From Sympetrum striolatum (Eukaryota > Arthropoda > Insecta > Odonata > Libellulidae): DNA of 64,000 nucleotides. The position numbers and the translations under genes were made by a program. Location of the stretch: assembly GCA_947579665.1 (NCBI GenBank), contig OX388343.1, positions 91,802,254-91,866,253 of the forward strand, in the 5' to 3' direction. This document shows, one piece after another, positions 46,411-57,960 of this stretch (within the stretch, counting starts at the first letter, position 1; each line of letters starts with the position of its first letter). The notes beneath the pieces were generated by a model. That model did no database searches. It had not been told where the DNA came from and saw only the letters and a list, made by a program, of their open reading frames with translations.

Positions 46411-46542
46411 GATTGGAGGATAGCCAACTTGGCAGAATGTTCGACTTAGATGAAAGCGGTCCCTGGTTCGATTCTCGTTGGGAGTCAATGTGAGAAATGG
46501 CCTAAGATATCGAAGCACTTTTAAATCAACAACAACAACTTC
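46411..46542 (+). mobile_element. tRNA-derived SINE (family A, copy 2)
   Basis: The A box TAGCCAACTTGG (46,421-46,432) is closer to consensus than in copy 1, and the B box is GGTTCGATTC (46,465). The region between, GATGAAAGCGGTCC, is identical to copy 1. The body matches copy 1 (CAATGTG, GAAATGGCCTAAG, TCGAAGCACTTTTA). The tail here is repeated CAA triplets instead of TAC. The different tails on the same body fit independent retroposition events. Confidence 0.85.
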
Positions 46543-46549
46543 ACTTTTT

Positions 46550-47765
46550 ATCCGCATTGTATGCAATAATACCTATTTTATTTTTATACATGCTTAAAGT
46601 GGGATTATGTAAAATGGTAAGTAACGCATATGATGCTATTACCATGAAATAAAGATAAACTACCCTGAACGTGTAACTCTTCTTGGAGCTCGGCAGAGGT
46701 TTTAAACACCAAACTATTTCTTTTGCTTCTTTTTAGGCTAAAAGAATGATGGTTTGACGCGATTTGACTACGCATATACCTACCTTGGCGCTAATTCTAT
46801 CCTGATTAACACTCACTATGATTAGTTAATGATCAAACGTGCGGAAATAATCATTAAGTATTGCCATATTGAATAACTCGAAGGTATTGAATTTCCTCTT
46901 CCAAAGAGTACATTAACCGTTCCAATGGGGAAAGCATCGTCATCACAATCCTCAGAACACAAAGGTGATTTCCGGCAGGTGTTGCATTGATGACTCAATT
47001 ACGAGACCAAAGATCCAACAGTGGCTCTCTTGCGTATTGCAGCGGAAGGGATTCCCGTCATTTTCCTCAAATCTCTTCTCTGGAAACATCTCGCTCCTTC
47101 CAGCGATGCCTTTCTTAATCCACGTTAATCGAAGGCGGTGCTTTCCCTTGAGTCAGCAACTTGCTCTCGGGAGGAAGGCTTGGAAGAGAGCGGCGTTTAT
47201 TGTCCTACGACTACCAACCTGAGAGAATGATGACGTGCAATTTCTTGAGTTCGTTGGGACGGTTTACATAGCGGAAATCTCAGCCTCCCAAAGCGGGGAA
47301 GACCACGACCAAAAGGGTACGTCGGTACGCATAAGCTATATTCGATATAACGAAAAATAAAACGCATACCTCGGTCTTACTCGATATACTTGTTTTATTC
47401 GAAATACTGGTGACTGAATTAGACCGTTACCACATCATAAACATTGCTGATGTGCGTCGGAAATAAGCGTAATTTAAGGTATAAAGAAACGAAAAAATAA
47501 AACGTCGAAATAATTAAAAACAACTATAATGTTTAGTAATATTTGTAAGTTTCTTTAAAGCTGAGGGTCCAGAACTCTCATATGTGAGTAGCTACTGAAG
47601 ATCTGACTGAAGAACTGCCGAAACTGTTATTGCCGAATTAATATTTTTTTACCTCGGAAGTATTCAATGGGGGATCTCTTTCACAAATTCTCACTAGTTC
47701 ACGAAGGCCTTCGAAGTTCTTGAAAGTTGCTAGATAGGGAAATTCTTGATGTTTTACTTGGGAAA
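46550..47765. other. Non-coding stretch
   Basis: No gene is recognised. A GC-richer piece at 46,960-47,320 has an 85-codon plus frame of unknown character. The rest is AT-rich. Confidence 0.5.
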
Positions 47766-47768
47766 GGT

Positions 47769-47835
47769 TTTAGATTTTTAGATATATATCCCGCGAGCCG
47801 CCAGAGGCGTATGGCAGGGGGTGTAATGCAAGCGG
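47769..47835 (-). mobile_element. Retroelement tail family copy 3 (minus)
   Basis: On the plus strand TAGATTTTTAGATATATA (tail) is followed by TCCCGCGAGCCGCC, AGAGGCGTATGGCAGGGG and GTGTAATG. This is a close match to the family core in reverse complement, cut off just beyond the core. Confidence 0.8.
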
Positions 47836-47839
47836 TTCA

Positions 47840-49560
47840 ATTATTTTAAGTATGATATCTGAAGATTCTGACGGAAATATTTCCATTCCAGGTACATCAA
47901 GATTAAGCTTTCTCTCTCCTGCTTATCATGATAGGTTGGTCCTAGCTCTTTCATGGAGTAAAAGGTTGTGTGACGAATCATTTCAAATAGGTTATGAACA
48001 TTGAAAAGCTTTCACAACGAGAGAAGTCTTGAATGTCCCTACAATAGATAGTGATTGGACACCAATCGCATATTTTCACAGTGCAGATCTGAACAGAAAT
48101 GAGTTCCTCATTAACTTAACTAAACTGCACTATGTTCGAAGTCGGAGGTAACAAGGAATGTATCATTATTAGAACCGCATGGATTTCTTGAATATAAACA
48201 GGCACAATTACAATTCAATGCAAAACGTCTTTAGTGGGCGGAATTGAGACTTGGAAGACCCATCTTTCATTTAACCTTTGTCTTATACACATGAAAGCAT
48301 AAATACAGATAGAATTAAAGCAAAAGTGATACATACAGATTTTTATTAAGTAATGAGGAAACAGAGAGGAAGTATGGAAAGAAAGAAAGGTTCTGCGGGT
48401 CTGATAAAAACTGTGTTCATTTCAATCACAAAAAGAATATCCACAGCAGGAAAACACCCACAAAGAGAAAGTGTAGATTTGATATACATTTAAAAAGATG
48501 TGTGTAAGGTGCTGGATTGTTGATAGACCCCCAAAATGTGTAGGATGGGTTGAAAGAAAAAGAAAGATAAATTGTAACATAAAAGATAATTCAAATTAGA
48601 GCTTATTTACTTCACAATACATGGTTGGGAAGTGCAGAAGAGTCAATAATAGGCAGAGTTTATCAAATCTAAATGAGCGGGAGAATATTCTGAACCTAGA
48701 AATATATTGCGGAGGGAGAGGGAAACATGGAGGAGGGTACTTTTATTTATACATTTACGCCCGACTCCCGCCGAGGTGAGAAAAGAACCCTCCGTCTTCG
48801 TACTGCTTCTTCGATAATTACGCTTCTCAGAATGGAGGAAAACTCATGGCGGTGAAAATCGGATATTCCGCGTTATACAATCGTTTACCGTCGGGAATCA
48901 CCGCATTCTGTTTTCGCGGAAGAAGAACAGACCAAGAGATGCTGCTGTCGTCGATGTTTTGCTTCCGAGGAATTCCTCCGAGCATCGCGGATGTGCTGTT
49001 GATGGCTTAATTTCCACCTTTAAGAATATCTGGGAAAACAAAGTATCGTGAATAAGGAAATTGAATCGTATTAAAGTCGTTATTTCCTCACCTCCAGCAA
49101 CAATTAGGCCCATATCTCGTCCTTGAAAAGTCGATAGCGCTTTGTCAACATTCTCATCACGGCCGTTCTCCGATTTTCCTGAAGGATATCGATATATTTT
49201 AGAGATTGAATCCTTGTGCTGAATTTAGTATTCGCAGATAGGCAACGGATCGGAAATAAAATAATTCTTGAAGTCCTTGTATTCTTCCCAGTAGGAAACT
49301 CAATGATTGCCAATAATGCCAACAAATATCAACTTTGTTAGAGATAATTCGACAGGAAACTAAAGCAATATCTAGAGGAAACAATAATAAGCAGCTTCCG
49401 GTACAAATTTGCATCCTCCAAATTAATAATTGAACAACGGAGTGAATTACAGAAATTGTGGCCTCGGAATACCAGCATTTTCTTGAGGCAAACTCTAAGT
49501 AACAACATATGCAAATGGTGTAAAATTTTTGTAACCGATGAATATATCGTCTAGGTAAAC
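47840..49560. other. Non-coding stretch
   Basis: No gene is recognised. It includes the diverged repeat at 48.35-48.60 kb. A GC-richer piece at 48,720-49,160 has chance frames of about 70 codons on the minus strand. Confidence 0.5.
48350..48600 (+). repeat. Diverged dispersed repeat (pair with 16.77-17.06 kb)
   Basis: It shares GCAGGAAAACACCC (48,446-48,459) and, about 120 bp later, AAATTGTAACATA with the 16.8 kb locus, in the same order. The surrounding sequence is A/G-rich in both. Confidence 0.4.
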
Positions 49561-49567
49561 TGAACGC

Positions 49568-49665
49568 TTAATAGGAGAGATTAAGTAATGATGGTGCTAT
49601 TACACCCCCTGCCATACGCCTCTGGCGGGTCGCTGGGTATATATATAAATTTAAAATACAAACAC
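49568..49665 (+). mobile_element. Retroelement tail family copy 4
   Basis: ATTAAGTAATGATGGTGCTA leads into CACCCCCTGCCATACGCC and TCTGGCGGGTCGCTGGGT, then an AT-rich tail with degraded TAAAAT units. Only about 30 bp upstream of the core is recognisable, so the copy is strongly 5' truncated. Confidence 0.8.
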
Positions 49666-49799
49666 CGTCCTATCAATTTTTAACCAAGATAACATCAATC
49701 TAAAATTTATTATTATGGAAAAACCACCTTGAGTTGAATTAGAAGTTTTATCTTAAAGTGAGATGAAACACAAAACAAGTAGAATCCACAGTAAGAGTT

Positions 49800-49850
49800 A
49801 AAAACGTGCGACCGGTTTCAGCACGATCGTGTCATCCTCAGGTGCGGAAT
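49800..49850 (-). mobile_element. Penelope-like fragment with hammerhead-like core (minus)
   Basis: On the minus strand CTGAGGA (49,841-49,835) is followed by a stem with palindromic CACGATCGTG, then GAAAC (49,819-49,815), ACCGGT (minimal stem III) and C. Both core boxes are intact, but helix I does not pair in this copy (GCAC on both sides). It shares the ACCGGT motif with the 31.6 kb fragment. Flanking AGAGTTAAAAA at 49,793 and TTTTTTAACTCT at 49,923 form a weak inverted pair around it. Confidence 0.6.
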
Positions 49851-49869
49851 CAGTTTAAGAGAGAGTTGA

Positions 49870-50240
49870 AATTGTCAAGAGGGGAAGAGAATGGATTCAG
49901 CTAAAGAGAATGGGTACGTAATTTTTTAACTCTTGTGATGTGTTTTATTTTCTTTTGTGATGAATGGAATTCCAACAAAAATTTAATTTCACCAAGTTCT
50001 TTTTTTTTCAAAAAATCTCATATTTTACTGCAATATTTTGAAATAACGTATCGAGGAAAACCTCACAATTTGGATTTCAAAAAAACTCAGGAATACAATT
50101 GTTGGTAAAATAATGTTTTAATTACTTTTCTCGGTATTGCCAATATGATTTAATGAATTCATCCGTAGAAAACCCGCCTTTCCTCGTAACAAGCAACATA
50201 AGAGGAACACTCCATCGAATATGTTGTCACAGTTGGGAAC
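49870..50240. other. AT-rich non-coding stretch
   Basis: No gene is recognised. Confidence 0.5.
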
Positions 50241-50244
50241 CGAG

Positions 50245-50420
50245 AGGCATCGACAAAAAGGTATATGGAAGTAATCGCAAAAGCAGATAATTACTTTTAG
50301 TCGTTTTTCCCCAGGCTATTAGAGATTCTAATAGGGGTCATTGAGTAACGGTGGTGTTATTGCACCCCCTGCCATGCGCCTCTGGCGGCTTGCAGGGTAT
50401 ATATATCTAAAATCTGAACC
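50245..50420 (+). mobile_element. Retroelement tail family copy 5, with coding remnant
   Basis: The region from about 50,248 aligns with 32.25 kb: a GAGGCATCGACAAAAAGG stretch, then GATAATTACTTTTAGTCG, CCAGGCTATTAGAG, and the core CACCCCCTGCCATGCGCC with GGCTTGCAGGGT. The tail is TATCTAAAATCTGAA. Its frame reads EASTKRYMEV and then IAKADNYF before TAG, against EASTKRYREAVANTDNYFW at 32.26 kb. Confidence 0.8.
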
Positions 50421-50429
50421 GTTTATATC

Positions 50430-51190
50430 GTACAAAAAGGTTTAAGAGTAGAGACTGGCTCATAAACTCTCCAAATTTTTGAAGAAAAGTAATCAAAAGA
50501 CAATTTTATAATTTGCTTTAAGAGTCCGAGAGCTGGTAGCCATGATAAGGAGCGGATTCAAGAATCTGTCGCCATTTGTATGACTGATATGTACTTCCCA
50601 AATTAGATGCAATACGTCGATATTTCAAAGTGTCGAACCTCCCCAGTTGCAGTACTTATTATCGGCGCACGAGTCCATTCGGAAAGTCTCACACTTCCGT
50701 TCATTTGTCGCGTGCACGTGGTCACTCGTGCTAACTCCCGTAGGTCAGCACATACGCGATCCCATCCCTTATATGTTCGAGCGCGGAGAAAGTTTTTGCT
50801 TTAAGTAAGCCGTGTAGGGAAAGCAAAACTGGTCTGTTTTTCCACTCGCCCGTGGTTTTTCCCGCTTCCCAAGTCTTGGCAGCGAGAGAGAATAAATCGA
50901 CGGAGTTCAAATTTTTATGACGGGGGTCGAGAAATAATATGGGATATCGTCCGATCGTTGCGAAGCTAAAGCCGCAATCAGAGCTCCATCTTGGTTATCT
51001 TGTAAGTTTTGAACGTTTCAAACGAAACAAACTTTCGATTTTCATAGATGCTGAATACTCTTCGAATATAGCACATTAGAATGGGTGAAACAGAAAATGC
51101 AGTTAAGCGGGTTTTTCATAAACTATTCAAGTCCAAACGCTTCCTTGTTTACTAAAGAGACTAGTTTCTAAGGAAGATATTTAAAACAAT
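50430..51190. other. Non-coding stretch with GC-richer patch
   Basis: No gene is recognised. The interval 50,630-50,960 is CpG-richer and has a 65-codon chance frame, but no strong regulatory motif was noticed. Confidence 0.45.
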
Positions 51191-51201
51191 TTGAATTCGA
51201 T

Positions 51202-51567
51202 CAGTGGCGTAGCGTGCCTTGGCGGGGCCCCGTATAAAAATTTGTTTGGGGGCCCTTAGGAAGGGTAAAGATTTCTCACAAAAGAAAAAAAAATGTTTGC
51301 ATAAAATTAAAAGAAATATTTATCATAATTATCTATCTGTCACTTTTTCCAAAATTTTTACAAATAATTCAAATTAAATATACTCTCTCCTTGCCTTTTT
51401 TTCGGCAAACTGATTTATTAAATCATTTATAGCTGATGATGACTTTAGTTTTTCTAAAGTTCCTCCCTCTATAGACAAATTTGGGAAGTTTTTATTAATT
51501 TTTGCTTACGCACGTTGGGGGCCCCCGTATAATTGATACGGCAGATACGGCGGTAGCTACGACCCTG
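51202..51567. mobile_element. hAT-like MITE, 366 bp, with 8 bp target duplication
   Basis: The left end starts CAGTGGCGTAGC and the right end finishes GGTAGCTACGACCCTG. Each end also has a GGGGCCCC-type block further in. The flanks carry a perfect 8 bp duplication AATTCGAT (51,194-51,201 and 51,568-51,575), the hallmark length for hAT insertions. The AT-rich centre has no transposase frame. The perfect duplication suggests a fairly young insertion. Confidence 0.88.
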
Positions 51568-51589
51568 AATTCGATATGTTGTACCGCTT

Positions 51590-52225
51590 AATTTAATCAT
51601 TTTGCCACCGAGATAAAACTTAGTAATCTAGTTAGATACACAAGTTTTCAATTATAGCTTTTATTCAAGTAATTTGTGTTTACATGGAGACACGATATTG
51701 AAGTAATCTCAGTGGTGAATGGTTTCCAAAAAACTTTGGACTTCGATTCACTGTTAATTTTGAAATTAAGTAATCCGTGCATTTTCATAAAATATTTATA
51801 TTTAGATACATACCCCGCGAGCCAGGCGTGTAGTAGGAGAAAAACTCAATTTTTTCACAAATTCAATAAAGCCAATTTTAAATTCTGTTTTGATTACTTA
51901 TCCTCGGATTTTCTGCGGATGCATCAATTGAAGAAAAATGAAAACAAAATGTCTTACTATGAAATTCGTAAACCATTTTTTGAAATCCGAAATCTGTGGT
52001 TATCCTCAATTTGTATTTCTAAATATTAAAGCATGTAATAAAAATTTTAAATAATCTTACTTAAATTTAACTTACGATAAAAAATAAAATAGAGATACAA
52101 TTAGGTTTATCGCATATTATGTAGAAAATAATATCCAAGGTATTTTTAAATATTAGGATTAATAAAAACTTATTTACCATCAAATTTAACCCAAAGGAGG
52201 CGAGGTCAACGTAGCAGAATCTTGA
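51590..52225. other. AT-rich non-coding stretch
   Basis: No gene is recognised. The 117-codon plus frame at 51,676-52,029 runs through the tail-family fragment at 51.8 kb and is rich in Phe, Leu and Lys. It is judged a chance frame. Confidence 0.5.
51797..51845 (-). mobile_element. Retroelement tail family copy 6 (minus, fragment)
   Basis: TATTTAGATACATACCCCGC followed by GAGCCAGGCGTGTAGTAGG matches the reverse complement of the family tail and core, with about 10 bp deleted in the central hairpin. It is the shortest and most damaged copy. Confidence 0.65.
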
Positions 52226-52269
52226 TTAATGTACGATCTTGTACGAAAATTGCCACAGTTCCAAACATA

Positions 52270-52490
52270 GCGTAGAGTGCGCCTTCTTCAATGAACCTAT
52301 TTTTCCCGCCCGTGCATGACGTTCGTGACTTTCGTAGTGCACTCGAGGCCACGGGTCGATTTGATAACTTTTTCCGTGAATGCGTAGGCAGCGGTGGAAT
52401 AGCGGACTTCGCCGCCTCACGTGATCACGAGGCCGCTCATTTCCTTATTATCATTTGGTCGTTCTCTCCGCTGATTGGCGCGATTAATTA
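52270..52490. promoter_or_regulatory. CpG-rich patch with E-box palindrome
   Basis: A 220 bp GC-richer island carries TTTCCCGC (E2F-type), TGACGTTC (CRE half-type) and a near-palindrome GCCTCACGTGATCACGAGGC, at about 52,414-52,433, containing the E-box CACGTG. Frames of about 65 codons on both strands overlap and are probably chance. A regulatory role is possible. Confidence 0.3.
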
Positions 52491-52494
52491 GTTT

Positions 52495-54080
52495 GAATAT
52501 GTATGAAATATGGGCTCGGAAGGGGAGAAAAAACTGATTCGGAAAGACGGGAAAACCAATTTGCACAGAAATGAATTTCATTATGTAAGTGCCTTTCATA
52601 GTTCATAGGAACGAGGTTTTCTCGATTAACTATATATAGCTGATCATGCTACCTTAAATCACTTTCTTAAAGTTAAAATTTCAGTCTTCTGTGGGAAGTG
52701 TAAACCTATGCATATCTAAATGATATGCAGGACTTTATTCCCTCACAAATAATATCAATATTATAGTACTTTAAGCATATCACGGGATTTTGAAGGATAA
52801 TCCAAAAGGAAATAATTTTAATGCAGAGATTTAAATCGAAATTAGAACTATACAAACATATGAAATATGTATTGCAGCATAGAAGAAAGGATTTGCAATT
52901 GCGAGAAAAACAGGTATAGTAGTTAGGTTCTGTGGTTAAGTAAACGCAATAATAACGCGGAAAATTACCGATCAAAACTAGAAATGTGAGGGAAAACCAA
53001 CCAAGTAGAAGAATATGAAAAGCTTATGTTAAAAAAAGTTTTCAGGCTATCAAATTAAAACTTTTAATTGACCAATTCTGATTATCAGTGACCCGAATGA
53101 GAACAGAATTAAATTAAATCGTGTGTATCCGAAAGAATATAAATGAAACATAATCCCAAAAATACGATTATCATATAACCTTATTTACTTATAATTTTTT
53201 TTGAAAAACAGATAAACGTCTCTTCTCAGCACCTAGATGAGAAAAACAATTTGATGTCGGTTTCTTTGATTCCTGGATCACACGTTGCTTATTAATTTGC
53301 TTGGGGACCAGAATTATGGAAGGGAAACGAGAAGATTTTTTTTCAAATTCATATCGTGCCGTAATAAGAATTAATTCTCGGAATCAGTCGGGGAAATTTT
53401 CAAATGGTAATTACGACGACTGAAACGGGGAAACTTGCCAAGCCAGAATCGAAGGTACTTAACCTGGCGGGTGGATAATCGCCGTTGGCAGTACAACTCT
53501 GGAATATTCTGGTACGACTCATTCAAATTGCAAAAGAGAAAATACGAAACTGTAGGAATGGTTTAATTGTAGAATCAATCTACAACGCATCGACCACATC
53601 TGTTTCGTCTCTCCTCTGATTAATGAGGATCTTTTGCTCAGAAGGTAATTCCCAATGCGGTGAAGCTAATTTTACATCTGCAAATCTAAATACATGTTCT
53701 AAAAGTTTTATTTCCCCGCGAAAACGCCGAGGAGGAGGAATGTAAAATTTTTGTTGTAGATAGCGCCACATATTGTGGGTACCTACCACATACCTATCTA
53801 CCACCAGGATTTAACATTTCTCCTGCTCGGCGTATTCGCGGGAAAAATTAAGTTCGGGAACCTATTGAACGTAATGCATGGACTATGCAAGCCGCTTTCC
53901 GCTCTTTGGTAAGAAGAGTATATACTCTACCTTAAACATTTATCGCAATGCTAATGAAATTATACGGAGAAAGTGATCGCTGGTTTCAATTACGCTTCAT
54001 CTACTTTGATATTGATTTAAGAAGCACCTTACTAAACTATTACTCTTTGAACAGAATTGCACCGACAGAAATAACCTTTT
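52495..54080. other. AT-rich non-coding stretch
   Basis: No gene is recognised. A GC-richer piece at 53,380-53,880 has no clear motif. Confidence 0.5.
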
Positions 54081-54084
54081 ATTT

Positions 54085-54410
54085 GTAGTTGTATTTATTG
54101 TATTTGCTCTTTTTCTTTTATATGTTTATTTTTGTATTTCAACACTTGTATATGATAGTATTTTAATTTTGTATAAGACTGTATTATATTAGTATTCTTT
54201 TTTAATTTTTTTGGTATCATATTTAATAGACTTAAAGATTTGTACTTTGTATAAGGATGTATTATATTATTATTATTTTTCATTTTGTTATATAGATTTA
54301 TATAGTTGTATTTTTTGAATATTTTTATAGATCTGTATTTTATTTTGTATGATTTGAATTTCTTTATATGCTATGTCATATGTTTTTTAACTTATACTCC
54401 TTCTAAAGTT
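54085..54410. repeat. T-rich degenerate tandem sequence
   Basis: GTATAAG followed by a TGTATTATATTA stretch recurs at 54,171 and 54,249 (period 78) within T-rich low-complexity DNA. The minus-strand frame here is Lys/Asn/Ile-rich for that reason and is not a gene. Confidence 0.55.
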
Positions 54411-54471
54411 TTCCTCTCTATTTCTATTCACATATGCAGAAGTTTTTATGTATATGATACCATTGACGAAA

Positions 54472-54630
54472 GATTAGATGGAAGAAGAGTCTTTTTAGTC
54501 TCAATCTCGCCTTTAATAAAGACCTTAATAATAATATGTATTGTAAATGTTTTTGATTAAATGGAAGATGGGACTAAAAAGTCCCAATTTCGCCAAATAA
54601 AGTCCTTTGTATGTATGTATATCTGCTCTA
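54472..54630 (+). mobile_element. Tandem pair of retroelement 3' ends with conserved hairpin
   Basis: Two similar 3' ends lie 85 bp apart (54,472 and 54,557). Each reads GATTARATGGAAGA, then a hairpin, then CAATYTCGCC and AATAAAG. The second hairpin is perfect: GGGACT (54,570-54,575), AAAA loop, AGTCCC (54,580-54,585). The first is GAGTCT, TTTT loop, AGTCTC, with one T-T mismatch; its second pair is A-T where the other copy has G-C, a compensatory difference. This fits the 3' stem-loop of a non-LTR retrotransposon. The clade is not assigned. Confidence 0.55.
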
Positions 54631-54686
54631 AAATATATTTTGCATATTTCTTCTCATGACTTACCACTCCTGATGTCATTTCATTT

Positions 54687-54699
54687 GGGGGGGGGGGGG
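54687..54699 (+). repeat. G13 homopolymer
   Basis: Thirteen consecutive G follow CATTT. Its exact length may be unreliable in any assembly. Confidence 0.9.
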
Positions 54700-57600
54700 C
54701 TAGCGGAAAAGGGGGCTTTTACTTCAGGGTCTGTTATTTATGCGATCAACACAGAAATATTTCCTCCCATAATCACATCCTCGATTGCCTGCAAAGACTA
54801 CGCTATTCATTTCAGAGAGTTCTCCTTTATTTTTGCAGGTCGAACAGATGCGTGTAATGTCAACGTGATCAAGTGTGCATTCGCAGAAAGCAACTGATAA
54901 GTAATTTCATAATTTTAATTTCCACAAATTTTTATTTGGTGACTAGTTTTGCTCCGCGTTCTGTATTATAAGGCTTTTTCTATTGAAAATAGAGAATGTA
55001 TTCCCTAAACCTCTTCCCCCATACCCAATCCCTCTTCCTTCCCATAATTCATCTGTATCTAATTTTCATGATGACGACGCTAGCAAAACTAACCGACAAC
55101 ATAAAATAGGTGAATATCTGGCTCTTTTTTATTTCCTTTTTGAATTTTCTTATGTAGTTATTTACCTATACCAGAATATTAACTCCGAACACCAACAGAT
55201 ACCAAAACATGATTTTTACTTCACTCTTCCTTGCATATTCACAGTAATAGATCATTCTTTCTTACAGATAGTTTTTCAATTTTAATTTTTTTCTCACTGT
55301 TGTTGTATATATGTTCCTTGGGTAGTTAACCGAAGAGAACTAAATCCTCGAATGGAATCTTACTTTCAAGAAAGAGTTTTACTGTAGGCATACTCTTGTC
55401 CGATACCAATACATATTTATTACCCAAAATTGTAAGAAAAACAATGATAGTAACTTCTACATATCTTGCTTTAGCTTCTCTATGTAAAGGTATACATTTC
55501 GTGCTATCAGTTCTTAAGGTACACATCGAAAGCTTCATTTTTTCGCGATACTATGTCTAAGTGAGCCGGATGTCGTAAAAATCTAGGAATTCAGTTTACC
55601 CTCCAAACATTTCAAATGTTATTTACATTTCACTTATCAGCGTATGCGTGACTTTTTGTTTGAGGTCTTTTTGTTGTCAGTCAGAAATTTTAAAGTTCCA
55701 GATAAGTTTTATTCCGTAATTCAAGTAGATATCAGAGTATATATAAACCTCAAGTAACAAAATCCAATTTATTCCGAAAACTTCCTGAACTTTGTTTTCA
55801 AATTCGAAAGAGATTAACGAGAATTTTAACTTTCCTTTATTTTTAGACGATTTACGGGAAGAGGAAAACCCAAAATATTCGCATGTTCTTAAGTGTGAAA
55901 AGTGATTGATAATATAAACTACCGTGACTTGGCAAATGCCTCACTTAAGACGCGTTATGAACAACCTTGGATCACGAGTTACTAAAGAAGATATCTAGTT
56001 TTCCTCAAAGGATGTGGCGAAGCGTCTGGCAGCAGTTTTCGGTTTCTTATCCTGGTTCGTGATTCTTGTTCTGTTTTCCGGCTATAAAAAGCTGAGAATT
56101 TCCTCTTCCTTATTGAATAGATAAGTCAAGGAAATTCGACAACGGCCCAAAATAATCGCAAGGGTATCTTCTCTCTTGAAATAAGCATGTGAACTCTTTT
56201 TACTTTCTTTCACCACTGCGAAAATGAGAAAACAATTTATTTTCATTTTTATTATTTACGTCGGTTTCTTATGTTTTTTTAAAATTTATTCATTCACGCG
56301 AGTCTTTGAAAGTTGGAATACGCTTTTTTGAGGGAAATGTCATTTCCTAAATTTGGAGAGGGAAAAGATACCATATATTTCCCAATTGATCTTTTCATAC
56401 GATTTTCGTGTTTTCAAATAATGGTAAAATTTTTATCTGCCTAAAGCAAGGGTAAATTTAAAATATTCAAATACTAAACAATGAATTGAATAATATAGCT
56501 GACTATTTTATTCCATAGTTGAAATGGTATATGTATACGAGTACATTTGAAATATTTTTGTAGGACTCTTGAGTAATTTTACCTTATTTAAATTTTTGTG
56601 TAAATGCTCCTGAGTGAATTTTATATAATTAAACGGTATTTAAACCGATGTAAGTAAAAGATCACAGTTATATTATACTACCTTTATGATTATTTTATCC
56701 CTATACGTTGTCTCAAATTTGATAAGGATGAATACTAATAATGATAAATAACTTCATATTCACCTTAACATTTGCGTATAACACTCAAAGAACAGTCCAG
56801 AGTATAACAGTCCAGAATAGGTAAAATCAACTAAAGGTAAGATACTTTTGAAAGGGAAGGGATACGAGAAGAGGGAATATTAAAATTACTTTATAATTTA
56901 TCGTGGGTTACCCGCAGCCGTAACATTTGAAGGGCAATTAAGAAAATCGACTGAGTCAAGAAAAAATTCCATGGAAGTGAAGAAAAATTCCGTGAGTGTT
57001 GCCATGCTTTTGTTATTCCCTGGCTTGAGTTTGCATGCGGTATGTAGGACCGTGTGAATAGTCTTGGATTTTAAAATTGGAAATGGAGCCGAGATGGGCA
57101 TCCGTTTAGTTAAATGTTTAGTATTGCAACCAAATTTTTGAAGAGATAGACGAGTTAACTTTGCACAAGCCATAGATGGTACGTTATCAGAAATAAGCAG
57201 ATATCACTCTATCTTGTTGATTAGGCCAATCTGATTGTAGGAAAAAAACAGGGAAGTTGACGCCTTTAGCTTCAAGTATAGAATACTCCGCGAAGGCTGG
57301 TTATGAACTCAACGTCTACTAAAAGCCTTAGAGAAAAAATGTGGCTTGCTAACCAAGACGAAGTAAAGTTTGCCCTTACTTTGTTTGTTAAGCCAGAGTG
57401 CAATGAATAGAAAATGTCCAGTTAGGATCAACAAAATGACTATGAATTATACCAATGATAGCTTACAATGAGCGGAAATAACATAGAATGACTTAGTCTC
57501 CTTATGCCCTCTAATACCATGCCATGCCTCTATGCCATGGCGAAACGAACACAGACTAAAACAAGAGTAAAATACTAAACAGTGACTATTTTCCTTCACC

Positions 57601-57960
57601 CTAATCCGAGAGACAGGAAAAATATGGCATCTATTTATCAAGATATGATAGCATAACCATGCCAAAACTAATCACTTTGAGCATTATTTTTTTCCACGTA
57701 TGATTCGTAATAGCCCCAGGTAGAAACCCCTTCAAGAGTTAAGAAAGGTGTTCCTTTTTACCACAATGTGACGTTTTATCACGTTAATCAATTAAAAGCG
57801 CCCTTTTGCCAAATGGTTGCATACTCGAGCAAGGCGATGAGCAGGGTACACTAGCAGATGCAGAGAAAGATTCGAAATTTAAACCTCTTCTCTAGGATGT
57901 CCCCTGTCCAGAGACAATGCGGGTATATTTATTCGCTGCATCCCATTCTCAGCATCACGT
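54700..57960. other. AT-rich non-coding stretch
   Basis: No gene is recognised. Frames of 70-100 codons at 54.6-55.5 and 56.9-57.7 kb resemble no family. Confidence 0.5.

Noticed and set aside
47586..47640. Hammerhead core (CTGAAGA ... CCGAAAC)
   Set aside because: Both boxes occur, but no stem II pairs between them and helix I does not pair. It is judged a chance match.
51676..52029. 117-codon plus-strand open frame as a gene
   Set aside because: It passes through an antisense retroelement tail fragment and has AT-driven composition.
54095..54283. 62-codon minus-strand frame as a gene
   Set aside because: It is a Lys/Asn/Ile-rich product of T-rich tandem sequence.
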